Both the position numbers and the translations under genes were made by a program. Shown piece by piece: positions 35,890 through 44,562 of a stretch of DNA of 54,581 nucleotides. This stretch comes from Planctomyces sp. GTDB taxonomy: Bacteria > Planctomycetota > Planctomycetia > Planctomycetales > Planctomycetaceae. The stretch's first letter is position 1, and every line of letters begins with the position of its first letter. The stretch lies in the NCBI GenBank assembly GCA_005798445.1, contig SYJG01000283.1, forward strand, positions 1 to 54,581, in the 5' to 3' direction. The notes under the pieces were generated by a model. That model did no database searches. It was not told the origin of the DNA and worked only from the letters and a program-made list of their open reading frames with translations.

Positions 35890-37890
35890 ATGTTGTCGCG
35901 TCGTTCGATTCAACTCTTGCAACTCCCGATCCCGCAACCCGGCCTACAACCGGCCAAGGGGAACGTGCCGCTCGCCGCGGGCTACCTGAAGATGTATGCC
36001 CAGCGCCGCGGGTTGCAGGAGTTCTTCGACATTGAAATCTTCCCGCCAAGCCTGTCCAACACACTCAGCGATTGCGGCTTGGTTGAAGAAATCCTGACTC
36101 GTGACCCGTGGATGGTGGGCTTCACCTGCTACCTCTGGAACATCGACCGGACCCTCTGGATCGCCAGCCGATTGAAGGAACGCCGGCCGGACCTGCGAAT
36201 CATCATCGGCGGCCCCGAAGTCACCGCCGACAACGCCTGGGTGCTGCAACATCCGGCCATCGACTTCGCCGCCATCGGCGAGGGAGAGCAGACCTTCGCC
36301 GAACTGTTGGCTGCCTTGAGAGACCAGAACACTCTGCGCGAGCCGATCGCCGGGTTATTTGTTTGTGTTAGCGACGAGTCGCTCTGTGGCTGTGAAAGAC
36401 TTGGCGAGCGGGCCGGCGTCAGCCCCCCCGTGGTCATGGTGTCCGAGGAATACCGGGGGGCTGACGCCACCCCGCTCGCCTTCGCGTCAATTGGTTCACA
36501 GCCGCTCCGTGACTCGAATTCGAGTCACGAAGTGACTCGTCTGCAGTGCCTCGACAACAACCTCATCTTGCCTGCGTTCCGTCAGCCGCTTGCCAGTCTC
36601 GATGAAATCAGTTCGCCCTATCTGGAAGGGATCCTCGACGCGGCCGACGAAGAGATGCTGCTGCTGGAAACGATTCGCGGCTGCATCTTCAAGTGCAAGT
36701 TCTGCTACTACCCGAAGAGCTACGACGACCTCTATTTCGTCTCGCGCGAGAAGATCATCGCGAACCTGCAATACGCGCGGGAACGAGGCGTCAAAGAGGT
36801 CGTGTTGCTCGACCCGACGCTGAATCAGGCCCGCAACTTCGCAGAGTTTGTCCGCTTGCTGGCCGATCAGAATCCCGACCGCCAGTGGCAATACTTCGGC
36901 GAACTCCGAGCCGAAGGACTTACCACCGACATCGCGAAACTGCTCAGCGAGGCCAACTTCACGGAAGTCGAAATCGGACTGCAATCCATCGACCCGCTGA
37001 CGATGGAATTGATGGACCGCAAGAACAACATGAAAGCCTTCGAGCGTGGCGTGGGAGCGATGCTCGATGTCGGGATCAAAGTCAAAGTCGATCTGATCAT
37101 TGGCCTCCCCGGCGACACTCCCGACTCGGTTCGCCGCGGCATGCACTACCTGCGCGACACCGGGCTGTATTCCAGCGTGCAGGTTTTCAACCTTGCGATT
37201 CTGCCCGGAACGGCCTTCCGGCAAGAGGCCCAGATGCACGGATTGCAGTACCAGTCCCGATCGCCGTACTACGTCCTCAAGACGCCGACCATCGACCTGC
37301 CGACCATGTACGGATTGATGGAAGAAGCCGAGGAAATCTTCGACACCGAATTCGACGCACTCCCTTCGCCGGCCGAACGCCGAGAGCCGACAGCCGACAG
37401 CTGTGGTACCGTTTTCTTCAGCCATTCGGTGAACTTCGACAAATCCACTCGCGAGCCGCTCCCCTCCGCAGCACAGCGTAGCGGAACATTTGAATTGTTC
37501 TTCCAGGCTGCCGACTTTCGCCAGCACCGAGACGAAGCCTGTCGAATCATCTGGCAATTACTGGAGGACAACCCGCACTCGACGTTGCGGATCGTTCTCG
37601 AACCGACCAGCGATCCCGCGTCGTTGACGATGTCATTCCTGCAGGCGATCCGCACAGCCTGCCTGCAAGACCCGTCGTACCTCGACCGCTTCTATTCCAT
37701 GCAGCTCGGCCGGCCGAAGGGAGCGAAGCACATCGTCATTCGGCTGCCGTGGTCGGCCCGCGAGTCCGTGGGCCTCGATTGGATTGACGACGTCGGGCAG
37801 TTCGCGTCGATCGTCTGGACGGGCGAGAACATCCCCTCGGAAGACGACCTGAGTGAGGAACTCGAAGCCCACGAGTTCGTGCTGGCTTAA
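35890..37890 (+). CDS. B12-binding-type radical SAM protein, 666 aa
   Basis: An N-terminal cobalamin-binding-like Rossmann region (GNVPLAAGYLKMYA; MVGFTCYLWNIDRTLWIASR; RIIIGGPEVTAD) precedes a radical SAM core with the cluster motif C265-x3-C269-x2-C272 (GCIFKCKFCYYPKS). TEVEIGLQSIDPLTMELMDR and VDLIIGLPGDTPDSV follow. The C-terminal ~130 residues (FELFFQAADF to SEELEAHEFVLA) are a family-specific tail. Residues about 159-219 do not belong to the fold: they are encoded by a palindromic repeat (36375-36540) inserted in frame. A second low-similarity stretch lies near 497-530. The reaction cannot be named; relatives modify lipids, hopanoids, peptides or cofactors. A fragment of a paralogue's 3' end is at 44563-44779. 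Confidence 0.85.
   Translation: MLSRRSIQLLQLPIPQPGLQPAKGNVPLAAGYLKMYAQRRGLQEFFDIEIFPPSLSNTLSDCGLVEEILTRDPWMVGFTCYLWNIDRTLWIASRLKERRPDLRIIIGGPEVTADNAWVLQHPAIDFAAIGEGEQTFAELLAALRDQNTLREPIAGLFVCVSDESLCGCERLGERAGVSPPVVMVSEEYRGADATPLAFASIGSQPLRDSNSSHEVTRLQCLDNNLILPAFRQPLASLDEISSPYLEGILDAADEEMLLLETIRGCIFKCKFCYYPKSYDDLYFVSREKIIANLQYARERGVKEVVLLDPTLNQARNFAEFVRLLADQNPDRQWQYFGELRAEGLTTDIAKLLSEANFTEVEIGLQSIDPLTMELMDRKNNMKAFERGVGAMLDVGIKVKVDLIIGLPGDTPDSVRRGMHYLRDTGLYSSVQVFNLAILPGTAFRQEAQMHGLQYQSRSPYYVLKTPTIDLPTMYGLMEEAEEIFDTEFDALPSPAERREPTADSCGTVFFSHSVNFDKSTREPLPSAAQRSGTFELFFQAADFRQHRDEACRIIWQLLEDNPHSTLRIVLEPTSDPASLTMSFLQAIRTACLQDPSYLDRFYSMQLGRPKGAKHIVIRLPWSARESVGLDWIDDVGQFASIVWTGENIPSEDDLSEELEAHEFVLA
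36375..36540. repeat. Palindromic (REP-like) element inserted in frame in the radical SAM gene
   Basis: The central hairpin has 26-base arms (36403-36428 and 36455-36480) with only two mismatches and a 26-base loop. Outside it GGCTGTGAA (36388-36396) pairs with TTCACAGCC (36495-36503). A perfect 20-bp palindrome, GTGACTCGAATTCGAGTCAC, lies at 36509-36528. The insert adds about 60 codons with no stop, between GLFV and PAFRQPLASL. Confidence 0.85.
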
Positions 37891-37953
37891 GCGGGAAGCG
37901 GCTCGGAATTGCCTGTTTGATGTCGCGAAATTTTCCGGGGCTGCGACACAAGA

Positions 37954-40900
37954 TCAAAGCTCGAACGCGAAGACCGTGGCGAAGGCTTCGTTGATCTCTT
38001 CGATCGAACCCGCATCGAGCAGATCGCCGGTGTCTTTCTTGCTGCTACCTCCTCGTACCGCGCCGCCTTTGCCGCCGAGGCCGAAGTCACTGCCGCCGTC
38101 TCCAGAGAGGGAGTCGGCCCCCTGGCCGCCGATGACGGTGTCGTCGTCATTGCCGCCTCGGAGTGTGTCGTTGCCGGCTCCGCCGATGATTGTGTCGCGA
38201 CCCGCTCCACCCGACAGGCTGTTGGCGACGGCGTTGCCTAGTATCGAATCATCCGCCGCGCCGCCAGTCCCGTTCTCAAAGTTCGGTGCGAGCTTCGTGG
38301 CACCGGTCGCCGCCGTCTTCACGGTGCGGTTGGCGTGAGTTGCCAGCGCGGTTTCGCTGTTGAGATTGATCGCGACCGCAGTTCTCAACTCGCCGAAGTC
38401 CAACAGGTCGAGTCCTTCGTTGGAGAGTTCTTTGACCGTGTCGGTCTCGGCCGTCCCCGCATCGGTGAAGCGATAAGTGTCGTTCCCTTTGCCACCGGTC
38501 AGGGCGTCGTCGCCTGCACCGCCGTTGAGCAGATCGTTCCCAGCACCACCAGTGAGCAGGTCATTGCCGTCGCCACCCAGCAGCGTATTCAGCTCCGCGC
38601 CCGCCGACGCGGTGTCGTTTCCGGCTCCGCCGTCGAAGACCACGTTGAACGTGCTGACCGTGATCGTGTTGGAGGTCAGCACGTCGTCGCCGTCACCACC
38701 ATTAAAGACGATCGTCCCTTTGAACAGGATCGACTTGATTGAGCCAGCCGAATTCAGCGACTTGTCGAGGATCAGCGTGTCCGCCACCGAGCCACCGTTG
38801 ATCGTCAGCGTACCGAAGTCGTCCAACCGCACGGGCGTCACCGGCACGAACTCCGGCACGTTAAGTGTCAGTCCCGGCACCAAGAGAGTGTTGCCCAGTT
38901 TCGTGATCGTCAGCGAATTCGGCGTCGCTTCCGGCAGGTCCAACGTGAAGTCGAACGTCTGATTGGTCACGTTGATCGTGACCGGCCCGGTCTCGCTGGG
39001 CTTTGCGCCTGCGGCTCCCAGCGAGTCGGTCGCCATGATCATCAGCTTGTAAGTCGCCAGCGACTCGAAGTCGATCTTCGTTGCGTCGTTGACTTTGATC
39101 TCCCTGGTGATCGGGTCGATCTTGAAGGCGTTGCCCGCGTTACCTCCGGTGATCGCGAACGAAGTGATCGCGTGCCCTTCGAGATCGACCGCCGCCACCG
39201 TCCCGACGCTCGCGTTGTTGGCCGTAAATTCGGGAAGCTGGAACGTCACGGGGACGACGCGTGGCGCGTCATTGATCGGCCGCACCGTCAGCACGAACGT
39301 CTCTTCGGTGGTGGCACCATTGGAATCCGTCGCCGTGACCGTCATCGTCGTCATGCCAAATTGATTTGCCAACGGCACAAGCTTGATCGTACGACTCCCC
39401 GCACTCCCACCGAGCACGATGTTCGCAGGCAGATTCGGCACAAGATCCGTGTTTGACGACGTGGCCGTAATCGTCACTCCGTTCAAGTTGACCAGCTTGT
39501 CCTCCAGATCATCCACCTTGAAGGCAATCGCACCGGTCGCCTCGTCCTCGTCGATTGTCACGTCCGCAATCGCCGTGATCGTCGGCCCATCGTTGATAGG
39601 AGTCACCGAGATCAGAAACGTCTTCGAGGCGCTCGTATCCACGCCGCCTCTTGCTGTTCCTCCGTTGTCCTTTAACTTGACCGTGACAGTCGCGGTTCCA
39701 TTCGCGTTGGGGGCGGGTGCGTAGGCCAGCGTCCCGGTTGTGGCGTCGATCAGTGGCTTAGTCAAAAAGAGGGAATCGTTGTTGGTCGTCACCAGGAATT
39801 TCGACGTTTGTATTTTGTCGATGTCCCCATCCGCGATCCCGGTGGCGAAACCATTCGCGATCTGAGCACCCGCATCTTCAAGCACCTTTTGATCGGGACT
39901 CGCCGGTATCTCGAAAACCGGAGCTTTATTGGGTGTTGTGCTCGTTCGGGTCGCGGTCCATGTGCCGGTACCCGTTAAATCGCCGCTGATGTCGATCGTC
40001 CCACTGCCAGTAACTCCCGCTGTCGTCGCCACCAATCGCCCGCGAAAATCAATTTTCACAAACAGTTCAACTCCACGATAAAAAATAGGCCCACTATCAG
40101 AAACCTCCAAATTGCCTTCGCCGTCCACGGTTCCTGTTCCAGTTCCGCCAGTTGCGGGAAGATTTCCGATGACGTCTCCATCGGTGATCGTTGCCGTGAA
40201 TGACCTGTTCGCAATGATCGACTCCAGTGAAATTGATCGGGGGTCAGTGATTGTTCCACGGTACGACCCTGTGTATCCGCCATTGAAGACGGATGCGGAC
40301 TTGGCCACGACAATGTTGAACGTGTCGGTCGCTGTGGCACCGCTCGTATCTGTCGCCGTGACTTTGATCGACAGCGTACCGACGTCGGAATTCAACGGCG
40401 TTCCGGAGAAAGTCCGCGTCGTCGGCGTGAATTTCAGCCAGTTTGGCAACGCGGTTCCGTCAGACCTCGTCGCCGAGTACGTCAGCGAGTCCCCTGCATC
40501 CACATCCGCGAACGTGTTCGTCGCGAAGGCGAACGTGAACGCCGATTCTTCCGTCGCATTGCGATCGGGAATGGCGTTGGCCAACGTCGGCGCTTTATTT
40601 ACTGACGGTTTCAACAGCAGCACATGCAACACTCCACGATTCGAGGACACTCCTCCTGTGTCATCGCCAACAGCTCCAACGGCCAGATCGGTCACGCCGT
40701 CACCGTCCAGATCACCCAACGACGCCACAGAACCGCCGAACAAGTCAACGTCCGCGAGTGTGGAGCCGCCGTTGATCATGTTGGCAATCTTCACGCTGCT
40801 CTTCACTGTGCCGCTGGCGTTCAGCAGCAGCACATACGCGGCCCCGCGATCCGTGCCACCCGTATCATCGCCCCAGGCTCCGACAGTCAGATCCGACACG

Positions 40901-42546
40901 CCGTCACCGTCCAGATCACCCAGCGACGCCACGGAACGGCCGAAGAAATCTCCGTTCACGAGTGGGAGGACCCCGTTCGTGCTGCTGGCCAGCTTCACGC
41001 TGCTCTTCACCTCGCCGTTCGCGTTTAGCAGCATCACATACACAGCTCCACGATCCGTTCCCCGTGTGTCATTGCCATGAGCCCCGACGGCAAGGTCGGT
41101 CACGCCGTCGCCGTCCAAGTCACCCAGCGACGCCACGGAAATGCCAAGGTTGTCACCATTCATGAGAGTGGGGCTGCCGTTCGTGCCGCTGGCAATCTTC
41201 ACACTGCTCTTCACCGCGCCGCTCCTGTTGAGCTGCATCACATACACAGCCCCACGATCCGTGCCTCCCGTATCATCGCCCCTTGCCCCGACGACCAGAT
41301 CGGTCACTCCGTCGCCGTCCAGATCACCCAGCGATGCCACGGAAACGCCGAAGAGGTCGGTGTTCGCGAGTGTGGGGCCGCCGTTCATGCCACTGGCAAT
41401 CTTCACGCTGCTCTTCACCGTGCCGGTCTCGCTCATTAGCAGCACATGCACCGCCCCGCGACTCGAACCATTCGTGTCATCGCTATACGCTCCGACAGCC
41501 AAATCGGTCACGCCATCGCCGTTGAGGTCGCCGAGTGACGCTACCGAGCTGCCGAATCGGTCATCGTTCGCGAGCACGGGGCCGCCGTTCGACTCATTGG
41601 CGATCTTCATGCTGCTCTTCACCGTGCCGTCCGAGTTCATGAATTGCACATACAGAGCGCCCCGATCCGGTCCGCCCATGTCATCGAGAAAGGCCCCGAC
41701 GGCCAGATCGGTCACGCCGTCGCCGTTCAGGTCACCCAACGATGCCACGGAGCTGCCGAAGAAATCACCATTCGCGAGCGTGGGGCCGCCGTTCGTGTCG
41801 CTGCCGATCTTCACGCTCTTCGCACCATCGACCGTGCTGTTGCTGCGGCGGGTGATCGTCGCGGTGTAGTCTTCGACTTCACCACCGTTCGCCGATCCGG
41901 TCGAGTTTGCCGCTGCCACGTCCGTGCTCAGGCGAAACCGAGCATAGGTGGCTCCTGCCGTGGTGTTGATCGGGATGGTTGGGAACGTCAGCAAGAACGT
42001 GAGGTTGCTGGCTCCCGTGGGGACCGTCACCGAAGTCCGCTCGGTCGCGTCGTCGAACACGCCATCTCGATTGAAGTCGATCCAGCCATACAACGTCGCC
42101 GCCGAGCCGGTCGTGTTCGTCGCCCGTGCTCGCACGACCGGAGCCGTGCCGATCGTCAGCAACAAGTCCTGAGCTGGCTCGATCAAGCCGCCCTCGTCGT
42201 CCGGTAACGTCGTGATGTCGTCACCATTGGCCCTGGCGCTTTGAGTGGCATCGGCTTCGCCATCGACACGAGCACCCAGGAACAGCGTCGTCTGCGTCGT
42301 GTCGATGACATGACTCGGACCTCCGTTGGCCAGCAACGTCTGGTAATCGCCGGTCCCCGTCCCCGTGCTGATGTCCGGCGCATCGCCGAAGTCGGACGTC
42401 AGCATGATCCGCGTTTCCAAACGCTCCAACCAACATTGACTGTGAGCTAACGCCCGCTCACGACGGCGAGTCGCAGCGCATACGGCACGGATGCGTGCGG
42501 AATTCGTCCGAAAGAAAAACCGCTGGAGCCAGTTGGTCGGACGCAT
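37954..42546 (-). CDS. LEPR-XLL surface protein with GEVED, FG-GAP, cadherin-like and RTX domains, 1,530 aa
   Basis: The frame is open to 42687, but ATG 42546 (after GAAAGG) gives MRPTNWLQRFFF, matching the other LEPR-XLL starts, with LETRIML at 43-49. Then come a GEVED-type domain (FGDAPD to GGEVEDYTATI, about 52-240), six integrin-like FG-GAP blades (about 245-640), a dystroglycan-type cadherin/Ig unit (APTLANAIPDRNATEES), a beta-rich domain near 740-850 and two or three cadherin-like units. RTX nonapeptides (about 1280-1490) end in GDLLDAGSIEEINEAF. An exported, probably Ca-binding surface protein. It converges with the radical SAM gene across a 63 bp gap with no evident terminator. Ligand unknown. 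Confidence 0.92.
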   Translation of the reverse strand: MRPTNWLQRFFFRTNSARIRAVCAATRRRERALAHSQCWLERLETRIMLTSDFGDAPDISTGTGTGDYQTLLANGGPSHVIDTTQTTLFLGARVDGEADATQSARANGDDITTLPDDEGGLIEPAQDLLLTIGTAPVVRARATNTTGSAATLYGWIDFNRDGVFDDATERTSVTVPTGASNLTFLLTFPTIPINTTAGATYARFRLSTDVAAANSTGSANGGEVEDYTATITRRSNSTVDGAKSVKIGSDTNGGPTLANGDFFGSSVASLGDLNGDGVTDLAVGAFLDDMGGPDRGALYVQFMNSDGTVKSSMKIANESNGGPVLANDDRFGSSVASLGDLNGDGVTDLAVGAYSDDTNGSSRGAVHVLLMSETGTVKSSVKIASGMNGGPTLANTDLFGVSVASLGDLDGDGVTDLVVGARGDDTGGTDRGAVYVMQLNRSGAVKSSVKIASGTNGSPTLMNGDNLGISVASLGDLDGDGVTDLAVGAHGNDTRGTDRGAVYVMLLNANGEVKSSVKLASSTNGVLPLVNGDFFGRSVASLGDLDGDGVSDLTVGAWGDDTGGTDRGAAYVLLLNASGTVKSSVKIANMINGGSTLADVDLFGGSVASLGDLDGDGVTDLAVGAVGDDTGGVSSNRGVLHVLLLKPSVNKAPTLANAIPDRNATEESAFTFAFATNTFADVDAGDSLTYSATRSDGTALPNWLKFTPTTRTFSGTPLNSDVGTLSIKVTATDTSGATATDTFNIVVAKSASVFNGGYTGSYRGTITDPRSISLESIIANRSFTATITDGDVIGNLPATGGTGTGTVDGEGNLEVSDSGPIFYRGVELFVKIDFRGRLVATTAGVTGSGTIDISGDLTGTGTWTATRTSTTPNKAPVFEIPASPDQKVLEDAGAQIANGFATGIADGDIDKIQTSKFLVTTNNDSLFLTKPLIDATTGTLAYAPAPNANGTATVTVKLKDNGGTARGGVDTSASKTFLISVTPINDGPTITAIADVTIDEDEATGAIAFKVDDLEDKLVNLNGVTITATSSNTDLVPNLPANIVLGGSAGSRTIKLVPLANQFGMTTMTVTATDSNGATTEETFVLTVRPINDAPRVVPVTFQLPEFTANNASVGTVAAVDLEGHAITSFAITGGNAGNAFKIDPITREIKVNDATKIDFESLATYKLMIMATDSLGAAGAKPSETGPVTINVTNQTFDFTLDLPEATPNSLTITKLGNTLLVPGLTLNVPEFVPVTPVRLDDFGTLTINGGSVADTLILDKSLNSAGSIKSILFKGTIVFNGGDGDDVLTSNTITVSTFNVVFDGGAGNDTASAGAELNTLLGGDGNDLLTGGAGNDLLNGGAGDDALTGGKGNDTYRFTDAGTAETDTVKELSNEGLDLLDFGELRTAVAINLNSETALATHANRTVKTAATGATKLAPNFENGTGGAADDSILGNAVANSLSGGAGRDTIIGGAGNDTLRGGNDDDTVIGGQGADSLSGDGGSDFGLGGKGGAVRGGSSKKDTGDLLDAGSIEEINEAFATVFAFEL
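40610..41818 (-). repeat. Tandem FG-GAP (integrin-type) blades, six copies
   Basis: Units of about 63 codons, each reading KIA...NGG, FGxSVASLGDLxGDGVTDL, then AVGAxGDDTGGTDRGA and YVxLL. The Dx[ND]GDGxxD loop is the usual Ca2+ site of beta-propeller FG-GAP repeats. The copies are very alike at DNA level, so the array could change copy number by recombination. A closed propeller usually needs seven blades; a seventh may come from flanking sequence. Confidence 0.88.
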
Positions 42547-42671
42547 GTGGCAACCTTTCAAGAATGGTTGACTGCGACTCGTGCGAAGTCGTTCGTTGAA
42601 CGCACCGCAAAGTGGGAATCGGTTGGAGATTGGGCAGGTGAGTAGATGCGAGCGGTACGGTTGCCCGCAAG

Positions 42672-42770
42672 GGTTAGTCGTCCTCAATCAGCATCAGGCG
42701 TTCGATCTCCGTGGTCTTAAAACCCACAGCCATTGGTTGGCGGACGCCGGACAAGACGACCGAGTCAGAC
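42672..42770 (-). repeat. Cassette-spacing direct repeat, copy 1
   Basis: In minus orientation it encodes ...DSVVLSGVRQPMAVGF followed by KTTEIERLMLIEDD and a stop. It lies just downstream of the PIN toxin gene. Differences from copy 3 fall at third codon positions of this frame, so the sequence was selected as protein before it became a repeat. Confidence 0.75.
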
Positions 42771-42787
42771 AGATCAGTTGTCTGGGG

Positions 42788-43264
42788 TCATTCGGAAGGC
42801 AGTTTGGAAAAGGCCCGCAGGAACGAGACCGGATCGAGAATCGTGATTTGTGGAAAGGCCGCGCGGAAGGCTTGGCTTTCCGGACGTTGTGCGTCCATCA
42901 AGTCCAGAAGATCGTTGTCTCGACTGACGAGACACTCCGCGCGAGCAGCCACCGCGAGGTCCAGGTACCTCTCATCTTTGGGGTCGCGCGCGAGCGAAAC
43001 CACTCGTGGTACGTCACTCACCACCAGGGCAAACCGACTGACGCGTGCGAGAAACGCCGAGACCGTCTCGTCGGTCAGTGCCGAGAACCGGTGCTGCATC
43101 TTCGGACGAGTCAACACATCGTGAACCTCGCTCAGAATTTCGGAACTGATGCAAAGCTCGACGTGCCCCTTCTCGGCGAGTCGCAAACAAGCCGCCGCTG
43201 GCCCATCCGAATTCGCCGCGCCTTGCAAGAACACCATGCAATCGAAAACCACGCGGCGCGTCAC
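42788..43264 (-). CDS. PIN-domain toxin (PIN_3-type, VapC-like)
   Basis: A 158-residue PIN-domain ribonuclease, probably the toxin of a type II toxin-antitoxin pair. Acidic site residues are visible: D8 in VVFDCMVFLQG, the Glu of SSEILSEV, the DPKDERYLDLAVAA segment and D116 in LVSRDNDLLDL. The layout matches the 'putative toxin component, PIN family' group rather than classical VapC. The GTG start overlaps the stop of the upstream antitoxin gene (GTGA), giving coupled translation. Substrate unknown. The gene is followed at once by direct-repeat copy 1. Confidence 0.82.
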   Translation of the reverse strand: MTRRVVFDCMVFLQGAANSDGPAAACLRLAEKGHVELCISSEILSEVHDVLTRPKMQHRFSALTDETVSAFLARVSRFALVVSDVPRVVSLARDPKDERYLDLAVAARAECLVSRDNDLLDLMDAQRPESQAFRAAFPQITILDPVSFLRAFSKLPSE

Positions 43265-43518
43265 CGACCAGCCCCTTGTTTGTCGCAGTGGACCTCGTCT
43301 CGCGATTCTTCAAAGAAAGCGGTCAGCTCGGATTCGGACATGCCGCTCTCCGCCACCTGTCGGCGAAATGGGGCCAAGATGTCGTCCAGTGTCGGCTCAC
43401 TGTTCAAGCTGCGTTCGATCAGCTCACAGGCCAGCGTTTCAACGTCCTGTCCGACGCGAATCGCCCGTTCAACCAGCTTTCGCTGAGTCTCAGGAGCCAT
43501 CGTCAAAGTAATCGTCAT
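43261..43518 (-). CDS. Antitoxin partner of the PIN toxin
   Basis: A small acidic protein of 85 residues. The first half (MTITLTMAPETQRKLVERAI, then GQDVETLACELIERSL) is helical and resembles ribbon-helix-helix-like antitoxin N-termini. The second half (TLDDILAPFRRQV, then ESELTAFFEESRDEV) is a typical toxin-wrapping tail. ATG 43518 follows GGAGACGGAG, so this start is preferred to the in-frame one at 43677. It overlaps the toxin gene by four bases. The identification rests mainly on context and on this layout. Confidence 0.7.
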   Translation of the reverse strand: MTITLTMAPETQRKLVERAIRVGQDVETLACELIERSLNSEPTLDDILAPFRRQVAESGMSESELTAFFEESRDEVHCDKQGAGR

Positions 43519-43667
43519 CACTCCGTCTCCTCGAATTTGCCACGAACGACACGGCGTAACATACCCCAACGAAAATCTCTCCGCACGCCGAATCTCGATG
43601 AATCCACCAGGGGCCGGGACAGCGATTACTTCAAACGGAAGTTTGAAGACCTGCTCCAGAGTTTTAT

Positions 43668-43737
43668 TCGTCCTCAATGAGCATCAGCCGTTCGATCTCG
43701 GTCGTCTTAAAGCCGGCCGCTATCGGCTGTCGGACAA
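43668..43737 (-). repeat. Cassette-spacing direct repeat, copy 2
   Basis: In minus orientation encodes NIVRQPIAAGFKTTEIERLM, then LIEDE and a stop. It lies between the retropepsin-like gene (stop at 43747) and the antitoxin gene. Shorter than copies 1 and 3: the part encoding DSVxLxG is absent or diverged. Confidence 0.75.
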
Positions 43738-43746
43738 TGTTTTGTG

Positions 43747-44160
43747 TCAGGCCGGCAGCGGATCACAAGCGGCAATTTCCACGCGGTGGCTGCGAGCGGA
43801 ATAATTCAGGTCGAAGAACTCGAAGAAGCCGCGAGTGCCAAGGATGGCATAAGACATTGTGAGGTCCACGAAGCCAACGCTCGCTTTCCAGCGAACGACA
43901 TCGGGAGGCCGACGCAGTTCCAGCGTCACGTCACGGAGCCGATACGAGCACTTGCCACCAACGGCCGCGTTGACCATGCCATCTGGCTGACTGCTCAAAT
44001 CAAAGCCAAGTTGTTCCGCCAAGTGCTGCGGAAACAGGCTGATGTCGGCTCCGGTGTCAATCAGCGCGTCAATCAGAACGTAACGTCCATCGTCGATCTG
44101 CAGCTTGACGGGAATTAACGGTCGATGACAGCCACGTCTCAAAGTCGTGGGAAACTGCAT
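43747..44160 (-). CDS. Retropepsin-like aspartic protease
   Basis: A 137-residue single-domain protein with the retroviral-type aspartic protease signature LIDTGADISLFP (catalytic D35 with T-G-A) and the second psi-loop element YAILGTRGFFEFF. Such proteins act as homodimers, each subunit giving one Asp. The start is 3 bp after the stop of the DUF5678-like gene, so the two are co-transcribed. Families like this are common in planctomycetes and cyanobacteria next to small proteins of this kind; their targets are unknown. Confidence 0.8.
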   Translation of the reverse strand: MQFPTTLRRGCHRPLIPVKLQIDDGRYVLIDALIDTGADISLFPQHLAEQLGFDLSSQPDGMVNAAVGGKCSYRLRDVTLELRRPPDVVRWKASVGFVDLTMSYAILGTRGFFEFFDLNYSARSHRVEIAACDPLPA

Positions 44161-44163
44161 GAG

Positions 44164-44388
44164 TTACAGTCCTCCGACGATAATCGTGTCCGCTGACAGG
44201 ATGTGGTGGTAATAGATCGGATGTCCGGAATCGAACACCTCTTTCGCGGCACGAACCACGGGGCCGAGTTCTCGATCGTGTGCCACAACCTCGCGCGTGA
44301 TCGTGTCCCAGGCGATCCACTCGCCTTCGTAGAGGTCGTCGATTTCGGGAGGAATGTCGGTGGATTCGGCAGCGCGGTCAGTGCTCAT
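44164..44388 (-). CDS. DUF5678-like small protein
   Basis: A 74-residue acidic protein. The core reads LYEGEWIAWDTITREVVAHD, then LGPVVRAAKEV, a pattern I associate with DUF5678-type proteins that pair with retropepsin-like proteases. ATG 44388 is preferred to the in-frame start at 44463 because the intervening codons continue from the direct repeat. Biochemical role unknown; an antitoxin-like or substrate role for the neighbouring protease is possible but unproven. Confidence 0.6.
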   Translation of the reverse strand: MSTDRAAESTDIPPEIDDLYEGEWIAWDTITREVVAHDRELGPVVRAAKEVFDSGHPIYYHHILSADTIIVGGL

Positions 44389-44454
44389 AGAATTACTCCT
44401 CGTCATGTAAAGCCTTGGGAAACAGTATATCTGGCGGGAACGCTGACGGGGAGT

Positions 44455-44557
44455 TGTCTTCAATGAGCATCAGGCGTTCGATCTCCGTGGTCTTGAAGCC
44501 CACGGCCATCGGCTGTCGGACGCCGGGTAAGATAACCGAGTCGTATAGTTCGCGACC
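44455..44557 (-). repeat. Cassette-spacing direct repeat, copy 3
   Basis: In minus orientation encodes ELYDSVILPGVRQPMAVGF and KTTEIERLMLIED, but the stop codon present in copies 1 and 2 is missing. It lies upstream of the DUF5678-like gene and abuts the orphan radical SAM fragment at 44563. Confidence 0.75.
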
Positions 44558-44562
44558 GAACC

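Noticed and set aside
42672-44557. A true integron cassette array
   Set aside because: The three repeats have conserved protein-coding frames and no clear attC-type R/L box palindromes, and there is no integrase or attI nearby. Only the cassette-like arrangement is kept.
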